A stretch of DNA of 64,000 nucleotides, taken from JADJOY01 sp046331705 [NCBI: bacterium]. GTDB taxonomy: Bacteria > JADJOY01. Location of the stretch: contig JAXLQJ010000020.1 of the NCBI GenBank assembly GCA_046331705.1, forward strand, positions 1-64,000. The letters are read 5' to 3'. Shown here piece after piece: positions 52,593-61,262 of this stretch. The notes beneath the pieces were generated by a model, which searched no databases, had not been told where the DNA came from, and saw only the letters and a list, made by a program, of their open reading frames with translations. Numbering within the stretch: position 1 is the first letter of the stretch; each line of letters opens with the position of its first letter. A program made the position numbers and the translations under genes.

Positions 52593-54131
52593 CTACGCCG
52601 CGGCGGCGAGGGGCTCGCGGATCGGCGCGGTGAGCCCGGCGGCGAGCATCTTCACCGGCAGGTCCGGCGCCTTGGTCAGCGCGCGGCGACGGAACGGGCT
52701 CGCGAGCAGCGTGAGGATGTCGCGTTTGCGCATGAAGCGTCCGAAGTTCCGCAGCAAGCGCGCGGTGCGAATCGGGCGGCGCGTGAGCCGGTGCGCGAAC
52801 AAGAGGCCGTACCCCTTCATCCGCAGCCGGTTGAGCTCTTCGCTGGGCAGGATGGTCGGATCGATGTCCGAGCACTTGAACCACTTCTGCCAATCGCGCT
52901 TGTCGTCGATCACGCCTTTCTCGACGTATTCCTGCCAGAGCGGCGTGCCGCGATAGGCACACAGACGGTTGAAGCCGAAGGTGTCGAGCTCGAGGCGCGC
53001 CGCGAAGCGGAAGCTCTCGAGCACGTCTTCCGCGGTCTCGTTGGGGGCGCCGATCAGGAAGAAGCCGTGGGCGCTGGCGATGCCCGCTTCCTTCGCCTTG
53101 CGCACCGCCAGCTCGATCTGCTCGAGCTTCTGGCCCTTCTTGAGCCGATCCAGCACCTTCTGGGTGCCGGCCTCGACGCCGAATGCGAGCATCGAGCATT
53201 TGGCCTTGGCCATGATCGGAAACTCGTTGATCGCCATCGAGTCGACGCGGCCTTCACAGCCCCACCGGAGATCGAGCTTGCGATCGATCATCCCCTGACA
53301 GATCGCCTCGATGCGTTTGCGCTTGAGCAGGAAGTGATCGTCGGTCAGGTAGACCGAGCGATAGCCGCGATCGTTGAGCATCTGCATCTCGCCGAGCACG
53401 TGCTCCGGCGAGCGCGAGCGCCACTTGCCGTCGGCGAGCGCCGGTATGTCGCAGTAAATGCAGGGATACGGACAACCACGCGACGTCTGCATGGTGCAGA
53501 ACCGGTCCAGCGAAAGCACCGCGGGCACGTCGAGGGGCATCGACTCGATGTACTCGATCGGCAAGCTCTCGCGGTCGGGATACGGGTACTTGTCGAGATC
53601 GCGGAGGATCGGCCCGTCCTCGTTGGTGACGATCTCGTCGCCGCGCCGCCACGAGAGGCTCGGCACGTCGCCTGGGCGGTGCATGTTGGCCAGGTATGCG
53701 GGCAGCAGCTCCTCGCCCTCGCCCTCGCCGACGGCGTCGGCGTGGGGGCAGTCCTCGAGGATCTGCACCGGATTGATCGACGCGAACGGTCCGCCGAGGA
53801 TGATCGGGGTCTTGGGAGACGCGGCCTTCAGCGTGGCCGCCATCGCCTTGGTCGCCGGATAGGAAGTCGTCGAGAGGAAGGACAGCCCGACCAGATCGGG
53901 CTGCTGATCGCGCACCGCTTGGGCGATGTGTTCGGGCTTCATCTCGGGGTGGCAGGTGTCGAAGAGCCGCACCTGGTGCCCGCGCTCGCGCAGCACCGGC
54001 GCCAGCGTCTGGATTCCCAGCGGCGGGAACGCCATCACCGGGAGACGGTTCTCGAACTGTGGACGGCGCAACCGCTCCGGCAACAGTCGGTAGTAATTCT
54101 CGTCGCGGACGTAAACGAGGAAGACGTTCAC
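52593..54131 (-). CDS. B12-binding radical SAM protein
   Basis: A 512-residue class B-type radical SAM enzyme. The N-terminal cobalamin-binding Rossmann region runs to about 150 (MAFPPLGIQTLAPVLRERGHQV, ILGGPFASI, GEGEGEELL), and the radical SAM cluster CxxxCxxC is at Cys220, Cys224 and Cys227 (SRGCPYPCIYC). The C-terminal part (from about 430) is helical and basic. Members with this layout methylate unactivated carbons (for example in hopanoids) or do other carbon-centred chemistry. The GTG at 54131 is the only start before the conserved MNVFLVYVRDENYY. It is convergent with the HMG-CoA synthase gene. Substrate unknown; lipid or sterol modification is only a guess. Confidence 0.82.
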   Translation of the reverse strand: MNVFLVYVRDENYYRLLPERLRRPQFENRLPVMAFPPLGIQTLAPVLRERGHQVRLFDTCHPEMKPEHIAQAVRDQQPDLVGLSFLSTTSYPATKAMAATLKAASPKTPIILGGPFASINPVQILEDCPHADAVGEGEGEELLPAYLANMHRPGDVPSLSWRRGDEIVTNEDGPILRDLDKYPYPDRESLPIEYIESMPLDVPAVLSLDRFCTMQTSRGCPYPCIYCDIPALADGKWRSRSPEHVLGEMQMLNDRGYRSVYLTDDHFLLKRKRIEAICQGMIDRKLDLRWGCEGRVDSMAINEFPIMAKAKCSMLAFGVEAGTQKVLDRLKKGQKLEQIELAVRKAKEAGIASAHGFFLIGAPNETAEDVLESFRFAARLELDTFGFNRLCAYRGTPLWQEYVEKGVIDDKRDWQKWFKCSDIDPTILPSEELNRLRMKGYGLLFAHRLTRRPIRTARLLRNFGRFMRKRDILTLLASPFRRRALTKAPDLPVKMLAAGLTAPIREPLAAAA

Positions 54132-54316
54132 AGGCTTCTCGCAGACTCGGGCGAAAAGCCAGCGACCTCGCGTGGCGATCCAGCCCGGGAAGACCGGAAG
54201 GGTGGGATCGGAAGAGGCCTACAGAGTGCCCGCCGAGAGCGAATTCTGGAAGGGGGGCGCACGACTTTTTCGCCGCACCAGCAGCTCGTCACCGAAGCGT
54301 CACCCGATCGCCGGCG

Positions 54317-54925
54317 TCACATGTGCTCCTGGACCCAATCGTAGACCCGTCGGACCAGCGCCGACTTCCCGAGATTCTTGCGGATCCAACACTGGATGCG
54401 CGTGGGAAGGGTCGTCGGCACGACGCCTTTCACCAGATACGGGATGTGGCGAGGGCAGTTCGCGTGCGCATGCGTGATGCGAACTCGCACCACCCGCTCG
54501 GCTCCGCCGATCAGCTCGGCGGCGCGCGCGCCGTCGAGAATCTCGGCGACGCCACCCACGCGCAATCGCTTCGCGTGCTCGAAATCGACGAACAGCAGCG
54601 CCACCGACGGATTGACCACGATGTTGCCGAGGCTCATGAAGGCGCCGTTGCCGTCGTAGTCCGCGAAGGCGAGGGTCCGCTCGTCGAGCACGTGCACGAA
54701 GCCGCGGGGACCGGCGCGAAACGAGCAGTCGGTGCGGCCGCCCTCGTCGGCCGTGGCCCAGAAGAACCACTCCTGCGCGCGCACGAACTCGGCTTCCTTC
54801 GCCGTGAGCCGAGGCTGGACCGACTTGGCCACCCGCGCCCCCAGCTCGCGAGTTCCGTAGCGCTGCTGAAGCTCGATCGCGCCGGGATGCAGCTTGTCGG
54901 GGCGCACGATGGCCGTGTCGTTCAT
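54317..54925 (-). CDS. Pyridoxamine 5'-phosphate oxidase-like flavin protein
   Basis: A 202-residue split-barrel FMN-binding protein of the PNPOx-like type: EFVRAQEWFFWATADEGGRTDCSFR, DYDGNGAFMSLGNIVVNPSVALLFVDF and ILDGARAAELIG are the usual strands. The family binds FMN or F420 and has oxidase or stress roles. A GGAG sits eight bases before the ATG at 54925. It precedes the radical SAM gene on the same strand (185 bases between). Enzyme activity not predictable. Confidence 0.8.
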   Translation of the reverse strand: MNDTAIVRPDKLHPGAIELQQRYGTRELGARVAKSVQPRLTAKEAEFVRAQEWFFWATADEGGRTDCSFRAGPRGFVHVLDERTLAFADYDGNGAFMSLGNIVVNPSVALLFVDFEHAKRLRVGGVAEILDGARAAELIGGAERVVRVRITHAHANCPRHIPYLVKGVVPTTLPTRIQCWIRKNLGKSALVRRVYDWVQEHM

Positions 54926-55020
54926 GGCTGGACTCCGCGGGAGCGGCGAATGGTACGATCCGCGCGCGCCGATTGTACCCGCCGAAAAGTGCCGCCCAGC
55001 TGACATTGGTCATCGCGCCG

Positions 55021-56631
55021 ATGCCGTCCCGACCCAACCTCGCCGTCGCTCGCGCCACGAGCGTGCTGGTGGTCGCGCTGGCATTGGGCTGCGGCAGCGA
55101 CCACGGCGACGCCGACGGCGCGATCCGACTGCCCAAGAGCTTCGTGCTCGGCGCCGCCACCGCGGCGCAGCAGGTCGAAGGCGGCCTCACCAACACCGAT
55201 TGGTACCAGTTCACCACGCTCCCGGAATTCGCGGGCAAGACCGCCGAGCCGGCGGGCGCCGCAGCATCGAGCTACGAGCTCTACGACACCGATCACCAGC
55301 TGGTCGAGGACATGGGCCTCGACGCCTACCGGTTTTCCATCGACTGGAGCCGGGTGATGCCGCGCAAGGGCGTCTTCGACGAGCGCGAGATCGCCCATTA
55401 CCGCGCCGTCCTCGACTCCGTGCGTGCCCACGGGCTCGCGCCGTACGTCACGCTCCACCACTTCACCAACCCCATCTGGGTCTACGACCTCACCGACCTC
55501 GGTTGCGACGGCGGCCCCACGGACACCAATCTCTGTGGCTGGTCCAATCCCGAGGTGGCCGCACAATTCGCGCTGTTCTGCGGGCGCATGGCCGCGGAGC
55601 TCGGCGGTCAGGTCGATTGGTGGGCGACCTTCAACGAGCCCAACGTCTACTTCCTGAGCGGCTACACGGGCGGCAGCTTCCCGCCCGGGCTCTTCGCGCC
55701 GCTGCCGAGCGACATCTCGGGCTCGTTCTCGAAGGTCCTCGATCGGTACCTGAGCGCCCACGCCCAGTGCTACGACGCGATTCGCGCCAACGATACGATC
55801 GACGCGGACCACGATGGCGCCGCCGCGCGCGTCGGGCTCACCATCGCGACCACGGCCTACGAGCCGGCGGATCCCGCCGATCCCAAGCACGTGGCCGCCG
55901 CCGAGGCCTCCGGCGCGCCCGACTACTCGTTCGTGAACGGCGTGGTGGCTGGCGGCCTCGATCGCGACCTCGACGGCGTGATCGACGAGGACCGCCCCGC
56001 CTACCGCGACAAGCTCGATTGGCTCGGCCTCCAGTACTACCGCGAGGCCAAGGTGCTGCCGCTGCTCGCGAAGTACCCGCTCAGCTCGGTGCCCTGCGAG
56101 GACGAGATCACGGCGTTCGTGGGCCCGCTGGGACCGCTCTTGCTCGACCTGCTCGGTTGCCCGCGAGCGCCCTACCCCGACTTCCCGATCCCCAACTACA
56201 CCGGCCCCGGCCCCTACCACTGGGGAGGGGTGCACGCACCGGAAGCGCTCCTCGACGTCACGCGGCTGTGGGCGGATCGCTTCCCCACGACACCGTTGCT
56301 CATCACCGAGAACGGCTACGGCGTACGCGAGGGCGACTTCGCGATCGGCGGCAACCTTCGCGCCCAGAGCTTGGTGCGCCACCTGGCCGTGGTGCGGCAG
56401 ATCCTCGATTCGGGCATCGATCTGCGCGGCTATTTCCACTGGTCGCTGATCGACAACTTCGAGTGGGCGCAGGGCTTCGGCATCCGCTTCGGCCTCTACA
56501 CCCTCGATCGGGAAACATTCGCGCGCACCCCCACCGAGGCCGCGGCGGTGCTGAGCGAGATCGCCCACACGCGCCGCATCTCCCGCGAGCTGCTCGACAC
56601 CTACGGCGGCACCGGTGCGCTGCGGCGTTGA
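55021..56631 (+). CDS. GH1 family beta-glycosidase lipoprotein
   Basis: A 536-residue lipoprotein (lipobox ALGC, Cys24) with a GH1 (beta/alpha)8 enzyme domain: PKSFVLGAATAAQQVEG, YRFSIDWSRVMP, acid/base Glu in ATFNEPNV, WLGLQYYRE, and nucleophile Glu in ITENGYGV, then SLIDNFEWAQGFGIRFGL. A DxDGxxDED segment (DLDGVIDEDRP) inserted in the middle looks like a calcium-binding loop. GH1 enzymes cleave beta-glucosides or beta-galactosides. The ATG at 55021 starts the signal peptide. It is the first gene of the plus-strand run leading to the DUF692 enzyme, but the next gene is only three bases away, so they are coupled at least in transcription. Confidence 0.88.
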   Translation: MPSRPNLAVARATSVLVVALALGCGSDHGDADGAIRLPKSFVLGAATAAQQVEGGLTNTDWYQFTTLPEFAGKTAEPAGAAASSYELYDTDHQLVEDMGLDAYRFSIDWSRVMPRKGVFDEREIAHYRAVLDSVRAHGLAPYVTLHHFTNPIWVYDLTDLGCDGGPTDTNLCGWSNPEVAAQFALFCGRMAAELGGQVDWWATFNEPNVYFLSGYTGGSFPPGLFAPLPSDISGSFSKVLDRYLSAHAQCYDAIRANDTIDADHDGAAARVGLTIATTAYEPADPADPKHVAAAEASGAPDYSFVNGVVAGGLDRDLDGVIDEDRPAYRDKLDWLGLQYYREAKVLPLLAKYPLSSVPCEDEITAFVGPLGPLLLDLLGCPRAPYPDFPIPNYTGPGPYHWGGVHAPEALLDVTRLWADRFPTTPLLITENGYGVREGDFAIGGNLRAQSLVRHLAVVRQILDSGIDLRGYFHWSLIDNFEWAQGFGIRFGLYTLDRETFARTPTEAAAVLSEIAHTRRISRELLDTYGGTGALRR

Positions 56632-56634
56632 TCC

Positions 56635-57369
56635 ATGACCGAGCCGAGACCGCCGATGACGTCCGCCACGGCGGTGCTCGACGCCTTCGTCGAGGGGGCC
56701 AAGGCGGCGTTCGGCGCCGATCTCACGAGCGTGGTGCTCTTCGGCAGCGGCGCCGAGGATCGATTGCGTCCGACGTCGGACCTGAACGTGATCGTGGTGC
56801 TCGCCGAGTTCGATCCCGCCAAGGCCGACGCGCTGCGCGAGCAGACGCGCTTCGCCGGCGCGGCGGCGCGCCTGATGCCGATGTTCGTTCTCGCCAGCGA
56901 GCTCCCCACCGCCGCCGAGGCGTTCGCGGTGAAGTTCGCCGACATCTCGCGGCGGCATCGCGTGCTCCACGGCAGCGACCCGTTCGCGACTCTCGAGATC
57001 TCGCGGGAAGCGGGCATACGCCGACTGCGACAGGTGCTGCTGAATCTCGTGCTACGAATGCGCCAGCGCTACGTGCTCGCGAGCTTGCGCGACGAGCAGA
57101 TGGTGCGGGCGCTCGCGGACGCGGCGGGCCCGTTGCGCGCGGCCGCGGCGGCGCTGCTCGAGCTCGAGGACGGCCGCTCGCTTCCGCCCCGCGAGGCGCT
57201 GCAACATCTCGTCCGCGCCCTCGGTCGCGAGGACGCGGAAACGGTGTTGAGCCGCGTGTCCGCGGCACGCGAGTTCGGCGCTCTTCCCGCGGGCGAGGCG
57301 TTGACCACGTATCTCGCGCTGATCGAGATCGCGGCGGCGCTCGAACGCCGCGCGCAAGCGTTGCCGTGA
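56635..57369 (+). CDS. Nucleotidyltransferase-fold protein with altered metal ligand
   Basis: A 244-residue protein with a polymerase-beta-type nucleotidyltransferase region at the start: LFGSGAEDRLRPTSDLNVIVVL (36-56). The usual GS..x..SDxD metal pattern reads S48-D49-L50-N51, so the second Asp is Asn and catalysis may be lost or changed. The rest is helical (HEPN/kinase-like helices), as in minimal nucleotidyltransferases or MNT-type antitoxins. It follows GH1 by three bases and precedes the TIGR04222-type gene by 46 bases. No toxin-like partner is obvious. Function unknown. Confidence 0.65.
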   Translation: MTEPRPPMTSATAVLDAFVEGAKAAFGADLTSVVLFGSGAEDRLRPTSDLNVIVVLAEFDPAKADALREQTRFAGAAARLMPMFVLASELPTAAEAFAVKFADISRRHRVLHGSDPFATLEISREAGIRRLRQVLLNLVLRMRQRYVLASLRDEQMVRALADAAGPLRAAAAALLELEDGRSLPPREALQHLVRALGREDAETVLSRVSAAREFGALPAGEALTTYLALIEIAAALERRAQALP

Positions 57370-57415
57370 GCCGACGAGGCCACGCTTCGCACGGACGCCG
57401 ATCGCGAGCCACGCG

Positions 57416-58342
57416 ATGAATCCCCTCGACCTTCGCGGCCCCGAGTTCCTGCTCTTCTACCTCGCCTTCGCGGCCGTGGTCGTGACCGCGCTGGCGTTGC
57501 TGCGGAGGCAGCTCGAGAGCGGCGATCCACCCAAGCTCCCAGTCGTCGACCCCTATCTCATCGCCTACGTGCGCGGCGGCGCCAACGAGGCGCTGCGCGT
57601 GGCGACGATCTCGCTCATCGACCGCGGTCTTCTCGAGGTTCACGGGGATCGGTTGGTTCGCGTGGCCACCCTCGAGCGGATCGAGGTCCGTCGACCGATC
57701 GAGCGCGCGCTGCTCGATTTCTTCGCTCCGCCGTCGAGCGGGCTGGTCCTCACCGGCGCCAAGAGGGCGTCCGAGATGTACCGGGACTCGAAGCTCGACG
57801 CGGCTTGCGAGAGCTATCGACACGAGGCCGAGCGCCTCAGGCTCTTACCCGACGAGAGCTGGCAGGCGCGACGAATCGTGCTCGGGATGGCGGCGATCGG
57901 GCTCCTCGCTGGGCTCGGATTCACGAAGATCTGGGTGGCGCTCGAGCGCGGCCACCGAAACATCGGTTTCCTGCTCGTCGAGATCGCGCTGGCGGTGTTC
58001 TGCGCGGTGTGGGTCCTCGGGCGGCGTCAGACCACCATCGGCGCACGGTTCGTGGCCGACATCCGCGAGATGCTCGATTCGCTCAGGCGCCGCGCATCGG
58101 TCATCCGCGCCGGTGGGAGAACGCAGGAATTGGCGCTGCTCGCGGGCGTGTTCGGGGTCGCCGCCTTACCCGAGGCGGTGGCCCCCTATCGCAAGAAGCT
58201 CTTTCCCCGGATCGAGCAGCAAGTCACCTCGAGCTGCGGTTCGTCGTGCGGCAGCGCGTGCGGGACCGGCTGCGGTGGCGGAGGAGGCGGCTGTGGCGGC
58301 GGGGGATGTGGGGGCGGCGGCTGCGGGGGCTGCGGTGCTTGA
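57416..58342 (+). CDS. TIGR04222-type membrane protein with Gly/Cys-rich C-terminal tail
   Basis: A 308-residue protein with one N-terminal membrane helix (about 10-28), a cytoplasmic middle with LIDRGLLEVHGDRLVR (a winged-helix-like part), two more membrane helices (about 155-170 and 178-198), a helical region, and then a 37-residue low-complexity tail (272-308) made only of Gly, Ser, Cys, Ala and Thr. The tail has eight Cys (274, 278, 282, 286, 293, 298, 303, 306), first every four residues. This is the TIGR04222 'near-uncomplex' arrangement. Its last eight bases overlap the start of the DUF692 gene, so both are translated together. The tail is a plausible substrate of that enzyme. Confidence 0.82.
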   Translation: MNPLDLRGPEFLLFYLAFAAVVVTALALLRRQLESGDPPKLPVVDPYLIAYVRGGANEALRVATISLIDRGLLEVHGDRLVRVATLERIEVRRPIERALLDFFAPPSSGLVLTGAKRASEMYRDSKLDAACESYRHEAERLRLLPDESWQARRIVLGMAAIGLLAGLGFTKIWVALERGHRNIGFLLVEIALAVFCAVWVLGRRQTTIGARFVADIREMLDSLRRRASVIRAGGRTQELALLAGVFGVAALPEAVAPYRKKLFPRIEQQVTSSCGSSCGSACGTGCGGGGGGCGGGGCGGGGCGGCGA

Positions 58343-59501
58343 GACCACGGCGGCGGATCGCTTCGGTCTCGGCTGGCGCGCGCCGCTCGCCGCGGGAATC
58401 CTCGTCAACCTCGACCGCATCGACGTTCTCGAGGTGCTGGCCGACGACTACGTCCACGCTTCGCGGCGCGAGCGCCGGGCCTTGCGCACGCTGGCGCGGC
58501 AGGTGCCGGTCACGCTCCACGGAACCTCGCTCGGGCTCGCGTCCACCGAGACGGTCACGGCGAGACGGCTGGAACGATTGGCGCGGCTGGTGGGCGAGAT
58601 CGAACCCGTGGCGTGGTCGGAGCACCTGGCCTTCGTGCGCGGCGGCGAGCTCGAGATCGGGCATCTCGCCGCGCCGGCGCGCTGCGCCGAGACCGTCGAC
58701 GGGCTCGTGGCCAACGTGCGTCGGGCGCGCGAGATCGTGGGCTCGGCGCCGTTGCTCGAGAACGTCGCGACGCTGGTCGACCCGCCGCGAAGCGTGCTCG
58801 GCGAGGACGAGTGGGTGTCACGCTGCATCGAAGGAAGCGGCGCACCGCTGCTTCTCGACCTCCACAACCTCCACGCCAACGCCACGAACTTCGGTTTCGA
58901 TGCGGTCTCGCACCTGCGACGAATCCCGCTTCACCGAGTCGCGCAGGTCCACCTCGCGGGGGGGCGCTGGGTGGAGCGACACGGCGCACGGCGCATCCTC
59001 GACGACCATCTCCACGACGTGCCCGATCCCGTCTTCGCGCTGCTCGCCGAGGTCGCGCGACTGGCGCCGCAACCGCTCGTGGTGATCCTCGAACGCGATG
59101 GGAACTTCGAGACCATCGAGGATCTTCTCGCCGAGCTCGACCGCGCCCGCGCGGTGGTGGCCGGTGCGCGCCGAGAGCCCCGCCATGGCCTCGACGCGCC
59201 GGTCGGCGAGGCAGCCGCCAACCCTTCGCGACGCGAGCCGAACCTGGCGCCGGTCACCCCACCTTCCACGCCACGCCGCTGGCGGTGGCCGCGCTGGGGC
59301 GAGCGACGAGGCGCCGAAGCGCACGTCACCCCGACGATCGAGGCGACGATGGCACGAGTGTTCGTCGATGAGGCCGCGCGCGTGCGCTTCGCCGCCGCCG
59401 AGCCCACGCTCGATCGCTCCGGGCTCGCGCTCGCCGCGGAGAGCTACGCCCGCAAACGCGCAGCAAAGGCGCGCGGCCACGATCCAACTCCAAGGCGCTA
59501 G
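58335..59501 (+). CDS. DUF692/MNIO-type enzyme with C-terminal extension
   Basis: A 388-residue member of the DUF692 multinuclear non-heme iron oxidase family, which includes MbnB, TglH and bufferin enzymes that oxidatively modify Cys in peptides. The TIM-barrel pattern is visible: LHGTSLGL (61-68), SEHLAF (95-100), LLEN (140-143), LLLDLHNLHANATNFG (172-187), QVHLAGG (204-210, the usual second His is Gly), ILDDHLHDVPDPV (221-233), and ILERDGNF (251-258). After about residue 280 comes a proline-rich linker and a helical segment (MARVFVDEAARVRFAAAEP, 339-357) like the partner proteins that usually accompany these enzymes. The GTG at 58335 overlaps the stop of the TIGR04222-type gene by eight bases. 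Iron dependence and product are inferred from the family. Confidence 0.87.
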   Translation: MLETTAADRFGLGWRAPLAAGILVNLDRIDVLEVLADDYVHASRRERRALRTLARQVPVTLHGTSLGLASTETVTARRLERLARLVGEIEPVAWSEHLAFVRGGELEIGHLAAPARCAETVDGLVANVRRAREIVGSAPLLENVATLVDPPRSVLGEDEWVSRCIEGSGAPLLLDLHNLHANATNFGFDAVSHLRRIPLHRVAQVHLAGGRWVERHGARRILDDHLHDVPDPVFALLAEVARLAPQPLVVILERDGNFETIEDLLAELDRARAVVAGARREPRHGLDAPVGEAAANPSRREPNLAPVTPPSTPRRWRWPRWGERRGAEAHVTPTIEATMARVFVDEAARVRFAAAEPTLDRSGLALAAESYARKRAAKARGHDPTPRR

Positions 59502-60130
59502 CGGCGCAGCCCCAAACGCTCGGACAATCGAGCCAGCCAACGCGGGCGCACGCCGGTTGCGACTCGAATCACGCTCCAATGTTGGGGCCTATCGGAAGCT
59601 TCCGGGTGATCCCACACTCGAAGCCCGAGGCGAGCGCACAATGCTTCGAGCTCGTCGGCACCGAACGCCCACTCGTCCGTGGGCGGAAGCTCGTCGTCGT
59701 CGATCCCGAAGATCTCACCCTCGAATGCGAACGGCTCCCCTTCGTTTCGCGTGAGCCCGTCGCAGTACTCGAGAACACGGCGAACGCACCCATGCTCGTA
59801 GACAGCCAGGAGATACGCATCGCTGGTGGTCTGCGCGTTGACCACGATCACACGCGCGCCAAAACGCGCCGACAGGAGCGGTGCCAGATCGGCCATGTCG
59901 GAGAAGCAGTTGAAGTGCGCCACCAGCCAGCCGTCGCCGAGCGACGCGATCGCGAAAATCGTGGGCCGTTCGGCGGACGTCGCAAACCCGCTGCCGTAGA
60001 CGGTGAGGCCGACCTCGTCCCGCCGCGTCTCGATGGCAACCGCGGCGTGCGAACCAAGCCATTCGCTCAGCTCGGCGACGAGACCCTCGACGTCCGTGGT
60101 GCGGACGTGGAGCGCGGTGTAGGTCCCCAC
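59498..60130 (-). CDS. Protein of unknown function
   Basis: A 210-residue soluble protein that I do not recognise. It is alpha/beta with an acidic C-terminal half (GIDDDELPPTDEWAFGADELEALCARLGLRVW) and no signal peptide or membrane helix. The stop (TAG complement at 59498-59500) overlaps the stop of the DUF692 gene inside the palindrome GCTAGC, so the genes are convergent. It is next to the dipeptidase gene on the same strand (7 bases apart), so probably in its operon. Some resemblance to immunity-type or SMI1-like proteins in size only. Confidence 0.55.
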   Translation of the reverse strand: MGTYTALHVRTTDVEGLVAELSEWLGSHAAVAIETRRDEVGLTVYGSGFATSAERPTIFAIASLGDGWLVAHFNCFSDMADLAPLLSARFGARVIVVNAQTTSDAYLLAVYEHGCVRRVLEYCDGLTRNEGEPFAFEGEIFGIDDDELPPTDEWAFGADELEALCARLGLRVWDHPEASDRPQHWSVIRVATGVRPRWLARLSERLGLRR

Positions 60131-60137
60131 CCGCGAG

Positions 60138-61262
60138 TCACTGGCCGCGCAGGCGCGCGGCGGTGCGTTCGACCTCGCGGAAGACGCGCAGCATGTTCTC
60201 GCCGTAGAGCTTGGCGAGCTCGCGCTCGCCGTAGCCGCGCGCCACGAGGTGCTCGGTGAGCACCGGCAGCGAGGCGGCGCTCGGCAAGTCGGTCGGCATC
60301 TTGACGATGCCGTCGTAGTCGGAGCCGATGCCCACGTGGTCGATGCCCACGGTCTTCACCACGTGCTCGATGTGATCGACCACGTCCTCGACGGTGGATT
60401 CGTTGCCCGGCGTGAGCCACAGGCTGGCGAAGAAGACGCCGATCACCCCGCCTTTCTCCGCGATGGCTTTCATGTCGTCGTCCGAGAGATTGCGAAAGAC
60501 GTCGTACACGCCGCGCACGCCGGTGTGGCTCACGATCACCGGCGCCTCGCTGATGGCGAGCGCGTCGCGGATCGAATCGGGATGGGTGTGCGCGAGGTCC
60601 ACGATCATGCCCAGGCGGTTCATGCGCTGGATGAGCTCGCGCCCCGCGTCCGTGAGCCCACCGTTGGGCAACGCCGCCAGCAGGTTGGTGTTCGCGTAGC
60701 CGTTGGGCGTGAAGTGAGCGAGCCCGATGTAGCGCAGGCCCTCCTCGTAGAGCGTGGCGACGTTGGACGCGTCGGGCCCGACCCCGTGCGCCCCCTCGAG
60801 CCCCATGAGTGCCGGCATCTTGCCGTTGCGATGGATGCGCTCGATGTCGGCGCTCGAGAGCGCGAGCTGCATCCGATCCGAGTTGTCCGCGATCACGCGC
60901 CGGGCGGTGCGCATCGTGTTGCGGGCGTCGTCCACGCAATGCTGGGGATCGCAGAGCGGCCACACCACGATGCCGAGCCACACCGCGTCGGTGCCGCCCT
61001 CGACGAGCCCCGGCAGATCGGCCTGGGGCTTGTAGAAGTATTCGAGGCCCGAGGGCGGCGGATGCGATTCCGCGAAGTTGGTGCCGTAGAGCGTGGTGAA
61101 GAGGATCGAGTCGACGTGCATGTCCATCACGAAGAGCCGCTCGTGGAGCGCGCGCGCGTCACCGACGCTGGCGGCCGAGCCGCCGCCCGAATCGCAGCCG
61201 ACCGCGCCCGCGAGCGCGACCACCAGCGCGAGCGCGGGCGAGCGGCTCCCCCGTCGCCTCAC
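60138..61262 (-). CDS. M19-type membrane dipeptidase lipoprotein
   Basis: A 374-residue lipoprotein (lipobox AVGC, Cys23) of the renal dipeptidase/M19 family, a zinc enzyme of the amidohydrolase fold that cleaves dipeptides, D-amino-acid dipeptides or beta-lactam-like compounds. Metal-binding motifs are DMHVDS (usual DxHxD), EGAHG, DLAHTHPD, SHTG and GSDYDG. The GTG at 61262 overlaps the stop of the GAF-PAS gene (GTGA). Outer-membrane display could serve peptide uptake or peptidoglycan turnover. Length fits the family. Confidence 0.88.
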   Translation of the reverse strand: MRRRGSRSPALALVVALAGAVGCDSGGGSAASVGDARALHERLFVMDMHVDSILFTTLYGTNFAESHPPPSGLEYFYKPQADLPGLVEGGTDAVWLGIVVWPLCDPQHCVDDARNTMRTARRVIADNSDRMQLALSSADIERIHRNGKMPALMGLEGAHGVGPDASNVATLYEEGLRYIGLAHFTPNGYANTNLLAALPNGGLTDAGRELIQRMNRLGMIVDLAHTHPDSIRDALAISEAPVIVSHTGVRGVYDVFRNLSDDDMKAIAEKGGVIGVFFASLWLTPGNESTVEDVVDHIEHVVKTVGIDHVGIGSDYDGIVKMPTDLPSAASLPVLTEHLVARGYGERELAKLYGENMLRVFREVERTAARLRGQ

